Origin: Halosimplex carlsbadense 2-9-1
Lineage (GTDB): Archaea > Halobacteriota > Halobacteria > Halobacteriales > Haloarculaceae
DNA: 64,000 nucleotides
Reading direction: 5' to 3'
Assembly (NCBI RefSeq): GCF_000337455.1
Contig: NZ_AOIU01000033.1
Span: 19,262-83,261 of the forward strand
Shown here: positions 17,016 to 25,887 of the stretch, in pieces
Layout: each line of letters begins with the position of its first letter
Position numbering within the stretch: the stretch's first letter is position 1
Made by a program: the position numbers and the translations under genes
Notes under the pieces: model-generated
The model's database searches: none
What the model was told of the DNA's origin: nothing
What the model saw: the letters and a program-made list of their open reading frames with translations, nothing else

Positions 17016-19195
17016 CGGAGCCTCCCGATGGCTTTGCTCGCCGCCTTGGCGACCCGCTTGTCGTTGCCCGTCAAGCGGAGGGCGACCAAGCCGACCCCGC
17101 CGACCAGGGCGACGCCGACGACCGGCGAGCCCGAGCTGCCCGAGCCGCCGGTCGGCCCGAAGCCACCCGAGAGCGAGCCGTTGAGCGAGTTCGCCGGGTC
17201 AGTGTCCGCGAAGCCAATCTCCGAGAAGTTGCTCGAGCTGCCGTCGCTATAGTTGGCCGACCCTTCGAGCGTCGGCTCGTCCGGCTGCGGGTAGGCCGTC
17301 GGCTGCGGGAACGGCGTCGGCTCGGTCCCGTCCGGGAACGCCGTCGGCTCCGGGAACGGCGTGGGCGTCGACTGGTCGCCCGGGTCGATCCCGCCGCTGG
17401 CGCCGTGGCAGCCGTAGTAGTAGCCCTTTGGCGAGTCGAACTCGACGAACTCGTTGATGCTGCTGCCGGCGTAGCTCAGGTTGAACCAGACGGACTCGGT
17501 CGACATGCTCGGGTCCCAGTACTCGACGAGGAGTCCGGTCTTGGCGCCGTCGGAGCCCGGCAGCGTGCAGGTCCCCAGTGCCGTCGGATCAGCGTCTCCC
17601 GGCGGCGTGCCGACCGGCGTCGGCATCGGCGTGGTCGTGCCTGACGGCGTCGTGCTCGGCTCACACACTCCCGACGACGAGATGTCCGCCGGGTCCTGGA
17701 GCCACTTCGTGAACGGCGACGCGATCTCGAAGTCGCCGCGGGTGTTCGAGGTCGTGGGGTTGACGCCGTCGAAGACGAAACTCGCGCGCTCGCTCTCGAC
17801 GCCCACGCGATAGGATACGTTCGGCGACGCGTTGGCGTCCTCGAGCGTGGTATCGCCGTAGCGATCGAACTCCGTCGTCGACGAGTCGCCCGTGTACTCC
17901 GAGCTCGCCCAGGAATTGTTCGCGTTGTTCGGGTACGGGTTCCACGTCGCTTCGGCGCCGACCGATTGGAAGTCCGCGTCGCCCTGGTAGCAGACAGAGA
18001 GGTCATAGTCTGTTCGCGGCGCTGGAGTATCCGGCGGCGCTGGGGTTGGCAAACCTCCGATTCCCCCGTTGGCTCGTATATCATCGACAGATCCATTCGC
18101 GGAAACACCGTAGATCCTCAGAGAGTTAATCTCAGAAACAGATTCTAATCCAATTGAAGCGGATGCTAACTCGTCACCATTAGAATTGAACACTTTTGCG
18201 GTTGCAGTGTTCGCTCCATAGTCTATGTTAGTCAGTGCCACCTGATACCAAATTCCTGAACTATAAGATGTGAGGGTTACAACCTCTCCACCCGACACGT
18301 CATTTATCATAATATCGCCGTTTTCGAAGTACCAAGTGGTTTTCCCAGTCGTCTCCTCACGGATGGTGAAGCTCAGTCTCGTACCGATATTTTGGGGATT
18401 GACCCAAAATGAGAAATTGCTATATTGAGTGCCGCTAAACGACAAATCAGCCACTTGAGTATCTCCGCTGAAGTCGTCAATAGCAAGCCCATAATCGCCA
18501 CTCAGAGTGTACTGGTCTTCATTACTTACATACCAATTATCTGTCCGGCCCCAATCGGATACCGATCCGTCCTCAAACCCATCTATCAGAGATCCCTCTG
18601 CTGCAGTGGCTTTGCCTGTTGATGCAGGTAAGATGCCCAGACTGGCCGCTATTGGAGAGACTACCAGCAGAAGTGCGATGCAGCTGATGACAACTGTCCG
18701 CATGACCGATCGCGACAATGCGACACGCTGTGTGCCTGCGAGGACCAGGCTGCGATTCCTGACTACCAGCATGCTCGCGACACCGAGACCGCCGCTCAGC
18801 ACGATCGCCCACACAGCACTAATGAGAGTCGTCTCGGGCCAGCCGACAGTCTCCAAACGCCAGAGGTTGATCGACACGTCGACGACGCCAAGGCCGGCGA
18901 GCGACCACGCCACACCCTCAGCGATCCTCGGAATCCAGTCCGAGGCCTTCCGCCACGCCTCGAACAGAAGCCCGACGACGACCATGGCGAGTCCAGCGGT
19001 CGCGCCGTAGCCGATCGCGTCGAACAGATACCGAGCGACCGGGTTGAGTTCGACAGTGAACGGCCGCAGCACCGACGTGAGTATCAACGCGACCAGCGTC
19101 GCGCCGTGGGCCGTCCACTCCGCGATTCCCATGCGATTCCGTCGCTCGGCGATGAACTCGCCGACCCGTTCCGTGATGTCTCTAATCTGTATCAT
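17012..19195 (-). CDS. Large surface protein with N-terminal membrane bundle and LamG-like domain
   Basis: A 727-residue protein. The first 190 residues contain about five hydrophobic segments, the last (VISCIALLLVVSPIAASLGIL) leading out of the membrane. An extracellular part follows: a beta-rich domain (about 205-375, from LIDGFEDGSVSDW to VDDIRANGG) resembling concanavalin/LamG-like jelly rolls, then Pro/Thr-rich linkers (TPTPFPEPTAFPDG) and a C-terminal hydrophobic anchor with a basic tail. The jelly-roll segment (DNA about 18090-18620) has clearly lower GC than its flanks. Likely a host-recognition or adhesion protein. The start at 19195 overlaps the upstream stop (TAATG). Confidence 0.72.
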   Translation of the reverse strand: MIQIRDITERVGEFIAERRNRMGIAEWTAHGATLVALILTSVLRPFTVELNPVARYLFDAIGYGATAGLAMVVVGLLFEAWRKASDWIPRIAEGVAWSLAGLGVVDVSINLWRLETVGWPETTLISAVWAIVLSGGLGVASMLVVRNRSLVLAGTQRVALSRSVMRTVVISCIALLLVVSPIAASLGILPASTGKATAAEGSLIDGFEDGSVSDWGRTDNWYVSNEDQYTLSGDYGLAIDDFSGDTQVADLSFSGTQYSNFSFWVNPQNIGTRLSFTIREETTGKTTWYFENGDIMINDVSGGEVVTLTSYSSGIWYQVALTNIDYGANTATAKVFNSNGDELASASIGLESVSEINSLRIYGVSANGSVDDIRANGGIGGLPTPAPPDTPAPRTDYDLSVCYQGDADFQSVGAEATWNPYPNNANNSWASSEYTGDSSTTEFDRYGDTTLEDANASPNVSYRVGVESERASFVFDGVNPTTSNTRGDFEIASPFTKWLQDPADISSSGVCEPSTTPSGTTTPMPTPVGTPPGDADPTALGTCTLPGSDGAKTGLLVEYWDPSMSTESVWFNLSYAGSSINEFVEFDSPKGYYYGCHGASGGIDPGDQSTPTPFPEPTAFPDGTEPTPFPQPTAYPQPDEPTLEGSANYSDGSSSNFSEIGFADTDPANSLNGSLSGGFGPTGGSGSSGSPVVGVALVGGVGLVALRLTGNDKRVAKAASKAIGRLR

Positions 19196-19473
19196 TAGTC
19201 CAGTAGCTCCGCGATTTGGTTGGCGAGCGATCCCACGAACCCAGGCTCGACGACGCCGGTCGCCGTCCCGGCGACGAACAACCCGAGCACGACGAATCCG
19301 ATGATCGACAGCATCCGCGAGTACCGCGCCAGCACCACGAACGCGCCGGCCGCTTCCCGAAGGTACCACAGGCCAGCGACGACCAGCGCCAGCGCGCCGA
19401 TCGCCACGCCGTTGATGCCGACCAGGTCGAACACCAGCTCAAGCGCGCCCGCGATGAGCTCGCGAATCAACAC
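19195..19473 (-). CDS. Small membrane protein
   Basis: A 92-residue hydrophobic protein with about three segments (10-25, 24-40 and 52-72) and short charged loops. No family recognised. It is coupled to the large surface protein by a one-base overlap, so the two may form a complex. A 172-base gap separates it from the ATPase gene upstream, the only sizeable break in the operon. Confidence 0.65.
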   Translation of the reverse strand: MLIRELIAGALELVFDLVGINGVAIGALALVVAGLWYLREAAGAFVVLARYSRMLSIIGFVVLGLFVAGTATGVVEPGFVGSLANQIAELLD

Positions 19474-19645
19474 GCGCGGTCACCTCCGAGGCGCGTGCCC
19501 CCGCGGGGGGACCCCTGCGATCCCATCCGATACGCGCGCGCGTTAGAGTGAGCCGCCGGCCGGCTCGAGCTCGTCGTCGACGCCCGATCGCCGCGGTCGG
19601 CCCCTGGGTTTTCGAGTCGACTTTTTGAAAAAATCGAGACGGATC
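19474..19645 (-). terminator. Gap in membrane operon with T/A hairpin
   Basis: No gene seen. Near 19615-19637 the sequence CGACTTTTT-G-AAAAAATCG forms a short stem downstream of the ATPase stop. It may terminate or attenuate the upstream transcript, or the region may hold a promoter for the distal genes. Confidence 0.3.
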
Positions 19646-20812
19646 TCATCGACCCACCTCGATTTTGAGTTTATAAGCGGTCGGTGCCGGCACATCTTTC
19701 CACCGGAAGGGCTCGAAGTGCGTCTCGTTGTACATGAGCGCCTTCCCGATCTCGTACTCGTCGGTGACCTCGCGGTCCATCGGGACGCTCTCGAAGCCGA
19801 CCACGTCCGACGCGGTCGTCGGGTTCGCCGTGCCCGGCATCTGGATGCGCCAGCGGATCTTGTGACGGATCGACTGGTGGATGTCGACCTCTGAGTGACC
19901 GAACAAGAAGATCGACAGCCCGAACTTTCGGGCGTCGACCCACATGTCTTTGAGAAGCTCGACTTTCTGGTACGTGCCGAACTGGTCTTTCTGCGCAGAC
20001 TGCGGCGCGATATCGCCGATCTCGTCGCAGATCCACGTCGTCCAGTGGTGCGGCCCGTGGTTGACGCGAGCGAGTGCCCAGGCGAACCACCAGTGCGAAG
20101 CCGGGTCCTCCTCGGAGAACAGCGTGTCACGCTTCGGCGGCGTGTCGTACTGTTTCTCGTCGTCTCTGTCGAGCACTTCCTGACAGCCGCGTAGCAGCGG
20201 GTCCGGGTAGACGACGTGAAACGTCCCCTGGTCGAGCTGGCGATTCAGGTCGACCGGGTCCGAGTACCGGCGCACCTCGCGGACGATCTCCTCGAGGTCG
20301 TCGACGCCGAGCTCGACCGCGGGCTCGGTCGGGTCCTTGGACTCGAGTCGCGCCGTGATATCGACACCCTTCGGGAGACACAGCACCGTCCAGGGCGCCA
20401 GCGCAAGCCACTCCGAGCGACTCGACGAGCCCCGCCAGACGACTTTCTCCTCGTTCGCTTCGAGCTGACGGATCGCGACGTAGCACCCGAGCGTCGATTT
20501 GCCCTTGCCGGGCTTCCCGCGAGCGAGAAAGTCGGTTCCGCCGGCGTCGCGGTCGCGACCCGCGTCCCATTCGTGATCCCAGCAGTTGGGGATCACGTCC
20601 TCGTAGTCGAAGCGCGTCGGGTCCCACGACGGGATTCCGAACTCCTCGGCCATGTAGCGGGCGTCTGTCCACTTCGAGGGGTTGCCCGTCGCCTGGGCTG
20701 TCGACCGGACCGGATCCTCGAATTGCTCGAGCACTTCGCGGGCGGTCTCCTCGTCCGCGAGGTCCTCGTCGCCCCAGTCGATCGTCTGTTCGTCGTGTTC
20801 GATTGAGCTCAT
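19646..20812 (-). CDS. P-loop ATPase, possible viral VP8-like or packaging/assembly ATPase
   Basis: A 388-residue soluble ATPase. Walker A is GKPGKGKST at residues 99-107, Walker B TTWICDEIGD with Asp-Glu at 263-264. A Gln/Ser-rich segment (APQSAQKDQFGTYQK) and IFLFGHSEVDIH near 315 look like a sensor region of the HerA/FtsK or AAA-like class. A similar ATPase follows a soluble protein and a large membrane protein in pleolipoviruses, the order seen here (569-residue membrane protein, 261-residue protein, ATPase). The start at 20812 overlaps the previous stop (ATGA). Homology to VP8 is inferred from order, not proven. Confidence 0.75.
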   Translation of the reverse strand: MSSIEHDEQTIDWGDEDLADEETAREVLEQFEDPVRSTAQATGNPSKWTDARYMAEEFGIPSWDPTRFDYEDVIPNCWDHEWDAGRDRDAGGTDFLARGKPGKGKSTLGCYVAIRQLEANEEKVVWRGSSSRSEWLALAPWTVLCLPKGVDITARLESKDPTEPAVELGVDDLEEIVREVRRYSDPVDLNRQLDQGTFHVVYPDPLLRGCQEVLDRDDEKQYDTPPKRDTLFSEEDPASHWWFAWALARVNHGPHHWTTWICDEIGDIAPQSAQKDQFGTYQKVELLKDMWVDARKFGLSIFLFGHSEVDIHQSIRHKIRWRIQMPGTANPTTASDVVGFESVPMDREVTDEYEIGKALMYNETHFEPFRWKDVPAPTAYKLKIEVGR

Positions 20813-21594
20813 GCGAACTTCGCCTCCGTCCGTTGGGTGCCCTCGTCGGCGACCTCGCTCGCACGTCCGGACAGCACCCGCACGCCGGCGCGGTAGTACG
20901 GGAGCAAGTGATGGGCGGCGAACAGCCGTCGAGCGCGCTTGTCTTCGGGCGTCTCCCCGGTCATCACCGACGCCGTCGACTCCTCGTCGTAGACGCGGGT
21001 CACCCACTCCTCGTCGAGTTCGCCGTGCGTCGCGAGGAGGAGGTCGTGGCCCCAGTCGAGCAACTCGGCGCGGTCCTCGAAGCCCTCGAGGAGCGAGTCG
21101 AGCGCGCGCTCTTGCCATTGCTCCAGCTCGGAGAGTTCCGGGCGCATCGCGACGAACCGCTGGCGCTTGGGGTTGTGAGCGTCGCCGTCGCCCGCAGCGT
21201 CCGCGTAGTCCGTGGCGTCGCGGCGGAGCCGTCGGAACGCCTTCCGATGGGCCGGCGTGACGTAGTGGGCGACGAGGTTCTCACGGGTCCGCTCGGCGAC
21301 CTCGTCGTCGAGCGCCCGCATGCGGCCCCGTCGCGCCGACGGCTCGAGCATGGCCGCCAGCAGCACGCCTTGCTGGCCGCGGAACTGCCGCGCGAAGTCG
21401 CGGTACACCCGTTGGTCGATCGTCCCGAGAGTACGGATCGTCACCTCTTGGAGCCACTCGAGAGCGCGCCCCTCCGAGTCGAGCCCATCGAGCAGCTCGT
21501 CGACTCGCTCGCGCACGTCCTCGGACAACGTCACCAGCGCCGGCCGGAACGGGTCCGGTTCCTCGCGCTGGTTAGTCGTCGTCACTCGGGACAC
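20809..21594 (-). CDS. Soluble helical element protein preceding the ATPase
   Basis: A 261-residue charged, mostly helical protein with no membrane segment and no motif I recognise. It uses a GTG start preceded by a GGGAGG-type ribosome binding site, unusual among its neighbours, and overlaps the membrane protein gene upstream by 23 bases. It overlaps the ATPase start by four bases. In pleolipoviruses a conserved soluble protein of about this size sits between the large membrane protein and the ATPase; I infer a partner of the ATPase. Confidence 0.65.
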   Translation of the reverse strand: MSRVTTTNQREEPDPFRPALVTLSEDVRERVDELLDGLDSEGRALEWLQEVTIRTLGTIDQRVYRDFARQFRGQQGVLLAAMLEPSARRGRMRALDDEVAERTRENLVAHYVTPAHRKAFRRLRRDATDYADAAGDGDAHNPKRQRFVAMRPELSELEQWQERALDSLLEGFEDRAELLDWGHDLLLATHGELDEEWVTRVYDEESTASVMTGETPEDKRARRLFAAHHLLPYYRAGVRVLSGRASEVADEGTQRTEAKFA

Positions 21595-23281
21595 CTCCCT
21601 CCGAGCGGGCGCCCTCGCCGCTTTCGCGGCGCCTGTCGACGACCTCGCTGTCCTCGTCGTCCGACCGCGCGGTCGGCGCCGGGATCTCCTCGTCGGGGTC
21701 CATCATCTCCTCGAGGAGCGTCCGGTCGTGGTCCTCGACCTCCTCGTCGATCTTCCGCTGTTTCTGGACCCGCAGCTTGTCGATCTGGTCCCGCGCATCA
21801 TCGAGCGTCTTCGCGTCGTCCACGTCTTCCGCGAGCGCGAACATGCTCGCGACGGCCGTCCGGATATGGACCGGCGCCGGCTCGACGAACGCCTCGCCGT
21901 TGACCGTCTCGGCCGCCCACGCCAGGAGCCCGGCGCCGAGTGCGCCGATCACCAGCCACGGTGAGACGCTGCCGAACTGGATGCCGAGGCCGCCGACGAC
22001 GAACGCCAGCGCGATAGCGCCGTAGGTGCCGACGTGCTCGCGGTCGAGCGGGGGCGTCTCGAGCTTCCAGCCCTCCGGCTCGTAGTGGAGAATCTCGTCG
22101 GCCTCGGGGTCGGCGACGAACAGCTCGTCCCATTTCGAGTTCTGGAGGTTGACCCGCGTTCGGAGCTTCTCGGCGTTGTACAGCCGAGCCTTCGCGCCGA
22201 ACGCGCGGGCCAGGAACGGCAGGAGTCCGCGAGTGACCACGGAGACCGTGCCGTCCGTCCCGCGGACGATCCGGGCGTCCTCGAGCTCGGCGTCGAGCAT
22301 GTCGAACGCGTCGTCGCCGGTCGGCGACTCGGCGTGTGTGAGCTTCGGCTGCAGGAACATCGCCTTCGAGACGCCCGTCGAGCGCATCTCGAGCATGATG
22401 ATCGCGATGATCCCGACGACGTAGGCCGACAGCACGATGTGGGCGTTGACGACCAGGCTCGCGACGCTCTCGTAGAACATCAGCGAGCCGAGGCCGGTCG
22501 CCAGCGATAGCCCGATCACCCACGGGGCGAGCCCGTAGCCCGGGCCGTCGCCGGCGCGGTCGATCGCGACCTTACAGACCCAGCCGACGAGGAACCCGCC
22601 GATGATGATCCACACGAGGAAGTCGCTGATCACCGACGCGAGGTAGTCGCCGGCGCTGTCGATGTTGACCGCCTGCGTGGTTGCGAGGCTCTTGTGTCGG
22701 AACGTCCACCGCGCCCAGTCCTTCCCTTCGATCCACATGGTCACGCGCTTCTGGGACTGGTGATTCGGCATGTCGATCGCGACGGTCGGCCGGCCGCGGT
22801 CGACGGTCACCTCGCGGGTGACCTCGTTGACGTTGGCCGCGTAGGGCTCGGCGACGGTCGTGTTGCCGCGTTCGACCGTCCGGGTCTTCTCGTTCCAGAA
22901 GACCATGTGAACCGTCTCTTCGCGGTCGCTGAACGCCCACGTCCGGAGGTAGACGGTGTCTCGGCCGACCGTCTGGTTCGGCGGAAGGTACTGGCCGCCC
23001 TCATCGCCGCCAGGGCTCGCGAACACGTCGTTCGCTGGCCAGTACACCAACCAGTACATCAGATCGTCCGTGTTAGCCATACGAACGCTGTCGACGTTCT
23101 GACGGGCGCCGTCGCGCTTGAGCTCCTCGAGGGAGTACTCGCTGGCGCTCGACGGGCTGGCCGCCTGGTTGGCCGCGGTCGCTGCGGCGCCGTCGACGGC
23201 GACCGTCGCGACCAGCGGCGCCGCCACCAGGAGCCCGACCAACATCAGCGCCGCGAGGGGCACGGTAGACGTGCGGGTCAT
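21572..23281 (-). CDS. Large signal-peptide membrane protein
   Basis: A 569-residue protein. A signal peptide (PLAALMLVGLLVAAPLVATVAVDG) opens it; residues 40-205 are an extracellular beta-rich domain; about four membrane segments follow (220-240, 250-275, 280-300 and, after a cytosolic stretch, two at 425-465). The C-terminal 90 residues are cytosolic, coiled-coil-like and highly acidic. This topology, with the soluble protein and ATPase directly downstream, recalls the conserved ORF6-type protein of pleolipoviruses (recalled synteny). Possibly a membrane channel or assembly platform. Confidence 0.68.
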   Translation of the reverse strand: MTRTSTVPLAALMLVGLLVAAPLVATVAVDGAAATAANQAASPSSASEYSLEELKRDGARQNVDSVRMANTDDLMYWLVYWPANDVFASPGGDEGGQYLPPNQTVGRDTVYLRTWAFSDREETVHMVFWNEKTRTVERGNTTVAEPYAANVNEVTREVTVDRGRPTVAIDMPNHQSQKRVTMWIEGKDWARWTFRHKSLATTQAVNIDSAGDYLASVISDFLVWIIIGGFLVGWVCKVAIDRAGDGPGYGLAPWVIGLSLATGLGSLMFYESVASLVVNAHIVLSAYVVGIIAIIMLEMRSTGVSKAMFLQPKLTHAESPTGDDAFDMLDAELEDARIVRGTDGTVSVVTRGLLPFLARAFGAKARLYNAEKLRTRVNLQNSKWDELFVADPEADEILHYEPEGWKLETPPLDREHVGTYGAIALAFVVGGLGIQFGSVSPWLVIGALGAGLLAWAAETVNGEAFVEPAPVHIRTAVASMFALAEDVDDAKTLDDARDQIDKLRVQKQRKIDEEVEDHDRTLLEEMMDPDEEIPAPTARSDDEDSEVVDRRRESGEGARSEGGVPSDDD

Positions 23282-23496
23282 GCGTTCTCGAGTTCCCTCG
23301 CTCGCTCGTCGATCTCTTTCAGCGAGACGATACCGGCCAGGATACCAACGACGCCGAGCGCGACGGCCAGCGCGCTCCCGACAGCCGTCCCGGTACCGGC
23401 GGCGAGCGCCCCCATCCCGAGCATGCCGAACCGCTCGACAGTGTCGCGACGTAGCTCCGGCGCCGCCAGCGTTCGGAGCGAGTACGGCGCCGTCAT
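23278..23496 (-). CDS. Small membrane protein
   Basis: A 72-residue protein with a hydrophobic Ala/Gly-rich stretch (about 25-58) that could form one long or two short membrane helices and an acidic C-terminus (KEIDERARELENA). No family recognised. It overlaps the neighbours by four bases on each side, so its synthesis is locked to that of the large membrane protein. Confidence 0.62.
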   Translation of the reverse strand: MTAPYSLRTLAAPELRRDTVERFGMLGMGALAAGTGTAVGSALAVALGVVGILAGIVSLKEIDERARELENA

Positions 23497-23822
23497 GTCT
23501 CGCTCTCCTCTTTCTCGACGACCCAGTGAGCGACGACGATCAGCGCCAAGAACACCAGAACCGGCGCCGGGTTCGCCACGATCGGCGCGGCGCCGCCGAC
23601 GCCGAGGACCAGCATGGCGACGATCCCGACGACAATCCCGACCGCGGCGACGCCACTCGCGAGGAACGACGCCGAGCCCGTGTCGCTCGACGAGCTCATG
23701 CGGAGCACTGGATCGTGGCCCTCGCCGCGGAGTCGCTCGAAGGTCCAGTACAGCGTCAGGAGCACACCGGCCACTGCGCCGGCCAGGCGGGCGCCCTCTA
23801 CGGGCACCGACTCGGGGAGCAT
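23493..23822 (-). CDS. Small multi-pass membrane protein
   Basis: A 109-residue protein with three hydrophobic segments (about 11-27, 50-76 and 82-100). The start at 23822 gives MLPESVPVEGARLAG; in-frame sequence further upstream is low-complexity and antisense-like to the next gene. It lies one base after the zinc-ribbon membrane gene and overlaps the next by four. Function unknown. Confidence 0.6.
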   Translation of the reverse strand: MLPESVPVEGARLAGAVAGVLLTLYWTFERLRGEGHDPVLRMSSSSDTGSASFLASGVAAVGIVVGIVAMLVLGVGGAAPIVANPAPVLVFLALIVVAHWVVEKEESET

Positions 23823-23823
23823 G

Positions 23824-24321
23824 TTAGGCGACCTCCCCCTCTCGGTGGGCGTCGCTCGTCGCGACCGGCTCGAGTTGCTCGCCGTCGCGCTCGAGGAGGA
23901 CTCGGTCGTCCTTCGCAGCGCACTCGCCTGAACAGTAGATGGATTCGTGCTCGTGAGTCCCGATGACGACCGACAACGGGCCGAGAGTGGCTCGTCGGGG
24001 AGCGCCCGACGCGTTGACCTCGACGTACTCGTCGACACTGTCTCTCGAGGAATGCGCCCGAACGTGCGCCCCGCAGTTGGCACACGTTGCATCGCACTCC
24101 GGCGAGGCGTCTTCATAGGCGAACATCGCCCCGACGAGCGCGACGACAGCGCCGAGACCGACTCCGAGAAGTACGTCGCTCCCGCTGCCAGTCGCCCAGT
24201 CGACGATCTCACTACCAGCGATTGCAGCGCCGGCGCCGATGATCACGAGCCCGAACCAACCGCCAAACCCGAGGTCCGACAGCCGCGCGTCGTCGACCTC
24301 GAGCGGGAGGTTAGACAGCAT
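23824..24321 (-). CDS. Membrane protein with zinc-ribbon domain
   Basis: A 165-residue protein. Two membrane helices (about 20-40 and 48-68) are followed by a cytosolic or extracellular domain with CDATCANCGAH near 77-87 and CSGEC near 129-133, which would make a treble-clef or ribbon zinc site. The region after the second Cys pair is acidic. It overlaps the next upstream gene by 11 bases. The combination of membrane anchor and zinc site is unusual for virion proteins; role unknown. Confidence 0.62.
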   Translation of the reverse strand: MLSNLPLEVDDARLSDLGFGGWFGLVIIGAGAAIAGSEIVDWATGSGSDVLLGVGLGAVVALVGAMFAYEDASPECDATCANCGAHVRAHSSRDSVDEYVEVNASGAPRRATLGPLSVVIGTHEHESIYCSGECAAKDDRVLLERDGEQLEPVATSDAHREGEVA

Positions 24322-24730
24322 CGTCCACCTCCACGCTCAGGAAAACGACCCCGACGATCAGCATGCCGATGCCGATGAACTCCTGGCCGGTGATCGTGAA
24401 CAGGCCCGACAGCCCGCCGGCGCCGATCCCGATGATCCCGAAGTTCGTTACGAAGTACGGATGTGAGACGACGAACCCGACGGTCATGGCGACGATGTCG
24501 CCGAACTGAACGAGCCCGACGCCGACCGCGCTCGCACCGCCAAGGATCAGCGCCAGCGTCCACCGGCCCGTGATCGCGAACGCCGTCGAGAGTGCGTCGC
24601 GGCGGTCGCGAACCCTCGAGTACGCCACGAGGAACCGACCGAGGGCAACCACGAACGCGAGCAATACTCCCATCAGGATCGCGCCGACGAAGTCGATCCC
24701 CGCCAAGAGGTCACCAGGCACGCCGATCAC
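24311..24730 (-). CDS. Four-segment membrane protein
   Basis: A 139-residue hydrophobic protein (GTG start) with four predicted membrane segments (about 10-30, 50-70, 75-95 and 100-130) and a charged loop RVRDRRDA. Its size and topology resemble the small internal membrane proteins of pleolipoviruses, though several neighbours fit equally. A palindromic sequence, CCGCATGCGG, lies directly upstream of its start. Confidence 0.6.
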   Translation of the reverse strand: MIGVPGDLLAGIDFVGAILMGVLLAFVVALGRFLVAYSRVRDRRDALSTAFAITGRWTLALILGGASAVGVGLVQFGDIVAMTVGFVVSHPYFVTNFGIIGIGAGGLSGLFTITGQEFIGIGMLIVGVVFLSVEVDDAV

Positions 24731-24732
24731 CC

Positions 24733-24742
24733 CCGCATGCGG
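24733..24742. repeat. Palindrome CCGCATGCGG, copy near a membrane gene
   Basis: Within CACCCCCGCATGCGGATGGG, directly upstream of the gene starting at 24730. A related sequence with a 12-base perfect palindrome is at 28096-28107 upstream of the start of the same operon. Could be an operator. Confidence 0.4.
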
Positions 24743-24805
24743 ATGGGGAGTTGCGCCCTCTGTCCGAGGGGTCTCTGTTCGCCGTTTTCGCCGTGTTAGT
24801 CCGTT

Positions 24806-25087
24806 TCATCGGTTCTCTTTCCAGTCTTGAATTTTGTCGACCAGTTTGTCGAGCTGTACCCCGACGTATAGCAGCGCACCGGCCAGCAGGACATTCGTCC
24901 CGAGGTTCGGGAAGCCCAGCTCCGGAAGGATCGTCGCGCCGCTCGTCGCGACCGCCGGGAACCAGTAGGTCGCCGTCGACGAGGCGAGCGCCCACACCGG
25001 TTCGAACCAGCCGAAGCTGAGTTGCCCCAGCGTGCTGACGGCCACTGCGAGCCCGGTCAGCGGGTGTTTCAGTTTCTCTACTACCAT
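24806..25087 (-). CDS. Small membrane protein
   Basis: A 93-residue protein with two or three hydrophobic segments (about 12-30, 40-55 and 65-80) and a charged C-terminus LDKLVDKIQDWKENR that may be an amphipathic or coiled helix. One base separates it from the gene upstream. A 75-base gap to the next gene contains a short palindrome. No family recognised. Confidence 0.6.
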   Translation of the reverse strand: MVVEKLKHPLTGLAVAVSTLGQLSFGWFEPVWALASSTATYWFPAVATSGATILPELGFPNLGTNVLLAGALLYVGVQLDKLVDKIQDWKENR

Positions 25088-25088
25088 G

Positions 25089-25556
25089 CTATCTCAGCCC
25101 CAGGAAGTCGACGAGCGAACTGCCGCCCGGCAGCTCACCCAGGAGCGCGATCCCCGCTCGATACAACACCGCCAGCGTCACCGACGCGATGGCGATCGCG
25201 ACGAGCGGCCCGAGCGGTCCGGCCGCCTCGGTCGCGATCGCGAGCTCAACCTGGACCCATCGCACTGCGCTGAGTATGTCAAACCCGACCCAGGCGAACG
25301 CGCCCGAGATCTGGGCCTGGACCCAGGCGAGCGAGAGCGTCACGAAGTCGAACACCGACAGCACCGACGCGACGACGTAGCTCCCGAGGCCGAACACCGA
25401 CTCGACGATGTAGGTCGAGATGATCGCCGCCACCGCTCGCGGGATCGACCCGTACTCGCGATACAACGCGGCTATATCCCGAATCGGACTGATCCACGCT
25501 CTCGGGATCCCGATGAGTAGCCCGCCACCGCCATCGCTCCCGTCAGTTGGTGGCAC
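25089..25556 (-). CDS. Membrane protein, Ala/Val-rich
   Basis: A 155-residue protein (GTG start) with an N-terminal polar Gly-rich stretch and three or four hydrophobic segments (about 40-65, 65-85 and 115-135). It shows weak pattern similarity to the two genes upstream (long Ala/Leu/Val segments broken by Ser-Leu-x-Ala-x-Val motifs), so the three may be diverged paralogues. It overlaps the upstream gene by 14 bases. Confidence 0.6.
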   Translation of the reverse strand: MPPTDGSDGGGGLLIGIPRAWISPIRDIAALYREYGSIPRAVAAIISTYIVESVFGLGSYVVASVLSVFDFVTLSLAWVQAQISGAFAWVGFDILSAVRWVQVELAIATEAAGPLGPLVAIAIASVTLAVLYRAGIALLGELPGGSSLVDFLGLR

Positions 25557-25884
25557 TACGAATCACCACCGTTGCGACGTAGAACGTCACGAGCACGAGC
25601 CCGATCGCGACCGCGTATCCGGCGACCCCCGCCTCGAGCACGAACCCGGCGGCGCCAGCCCATCCGCCGCGGATCAGCGCCGGCCAGATGCCGGTCACGA
25701 CCGCCACGAGCGACCCGAGGAACTCGCCGAGCCCGCCAAGGAGCCCGAGCGGAATGTCGGCCAGCGAGAGAAACGCCGCGGCGGCGCCTTGAAAGTACGC
25801 GAGGATCGTCGCGCCGAACAGTGTCGACGCTACGCGACCCCAGCGGATCGTCACGCCGTCGACGTAGTCGCCGGGTTCGACCAT
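25543..25884 (-). CDS. Membrane protein, possible paralogue of neighbours
   Basis: A 113-residue hydrophobic protein with three segments (about 18-40, 45-70 and 80-108). The segment FLSLADIPLGLLGGLGEFLGSLVAVV resembles LTLADLIIIPMTALGNSLGAMIEA in the preceding gene, which suggests duplication. No enzyme motif. Likely a membrane component of the particle or vesicle. Confidence 0.6.
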   Translation of the reverse strand: MVEPGDYVDGVTIRWGRVASTLFGATILAYFQGAAAAFLSLADIPLGLLGGLGEFLGSLVAVVTGIWPALIRGGWAGAAGFVLEAGVAGYAVAIGLVLVTFYVATVVIRSATN

Positions 25885-25887
25885 ACG

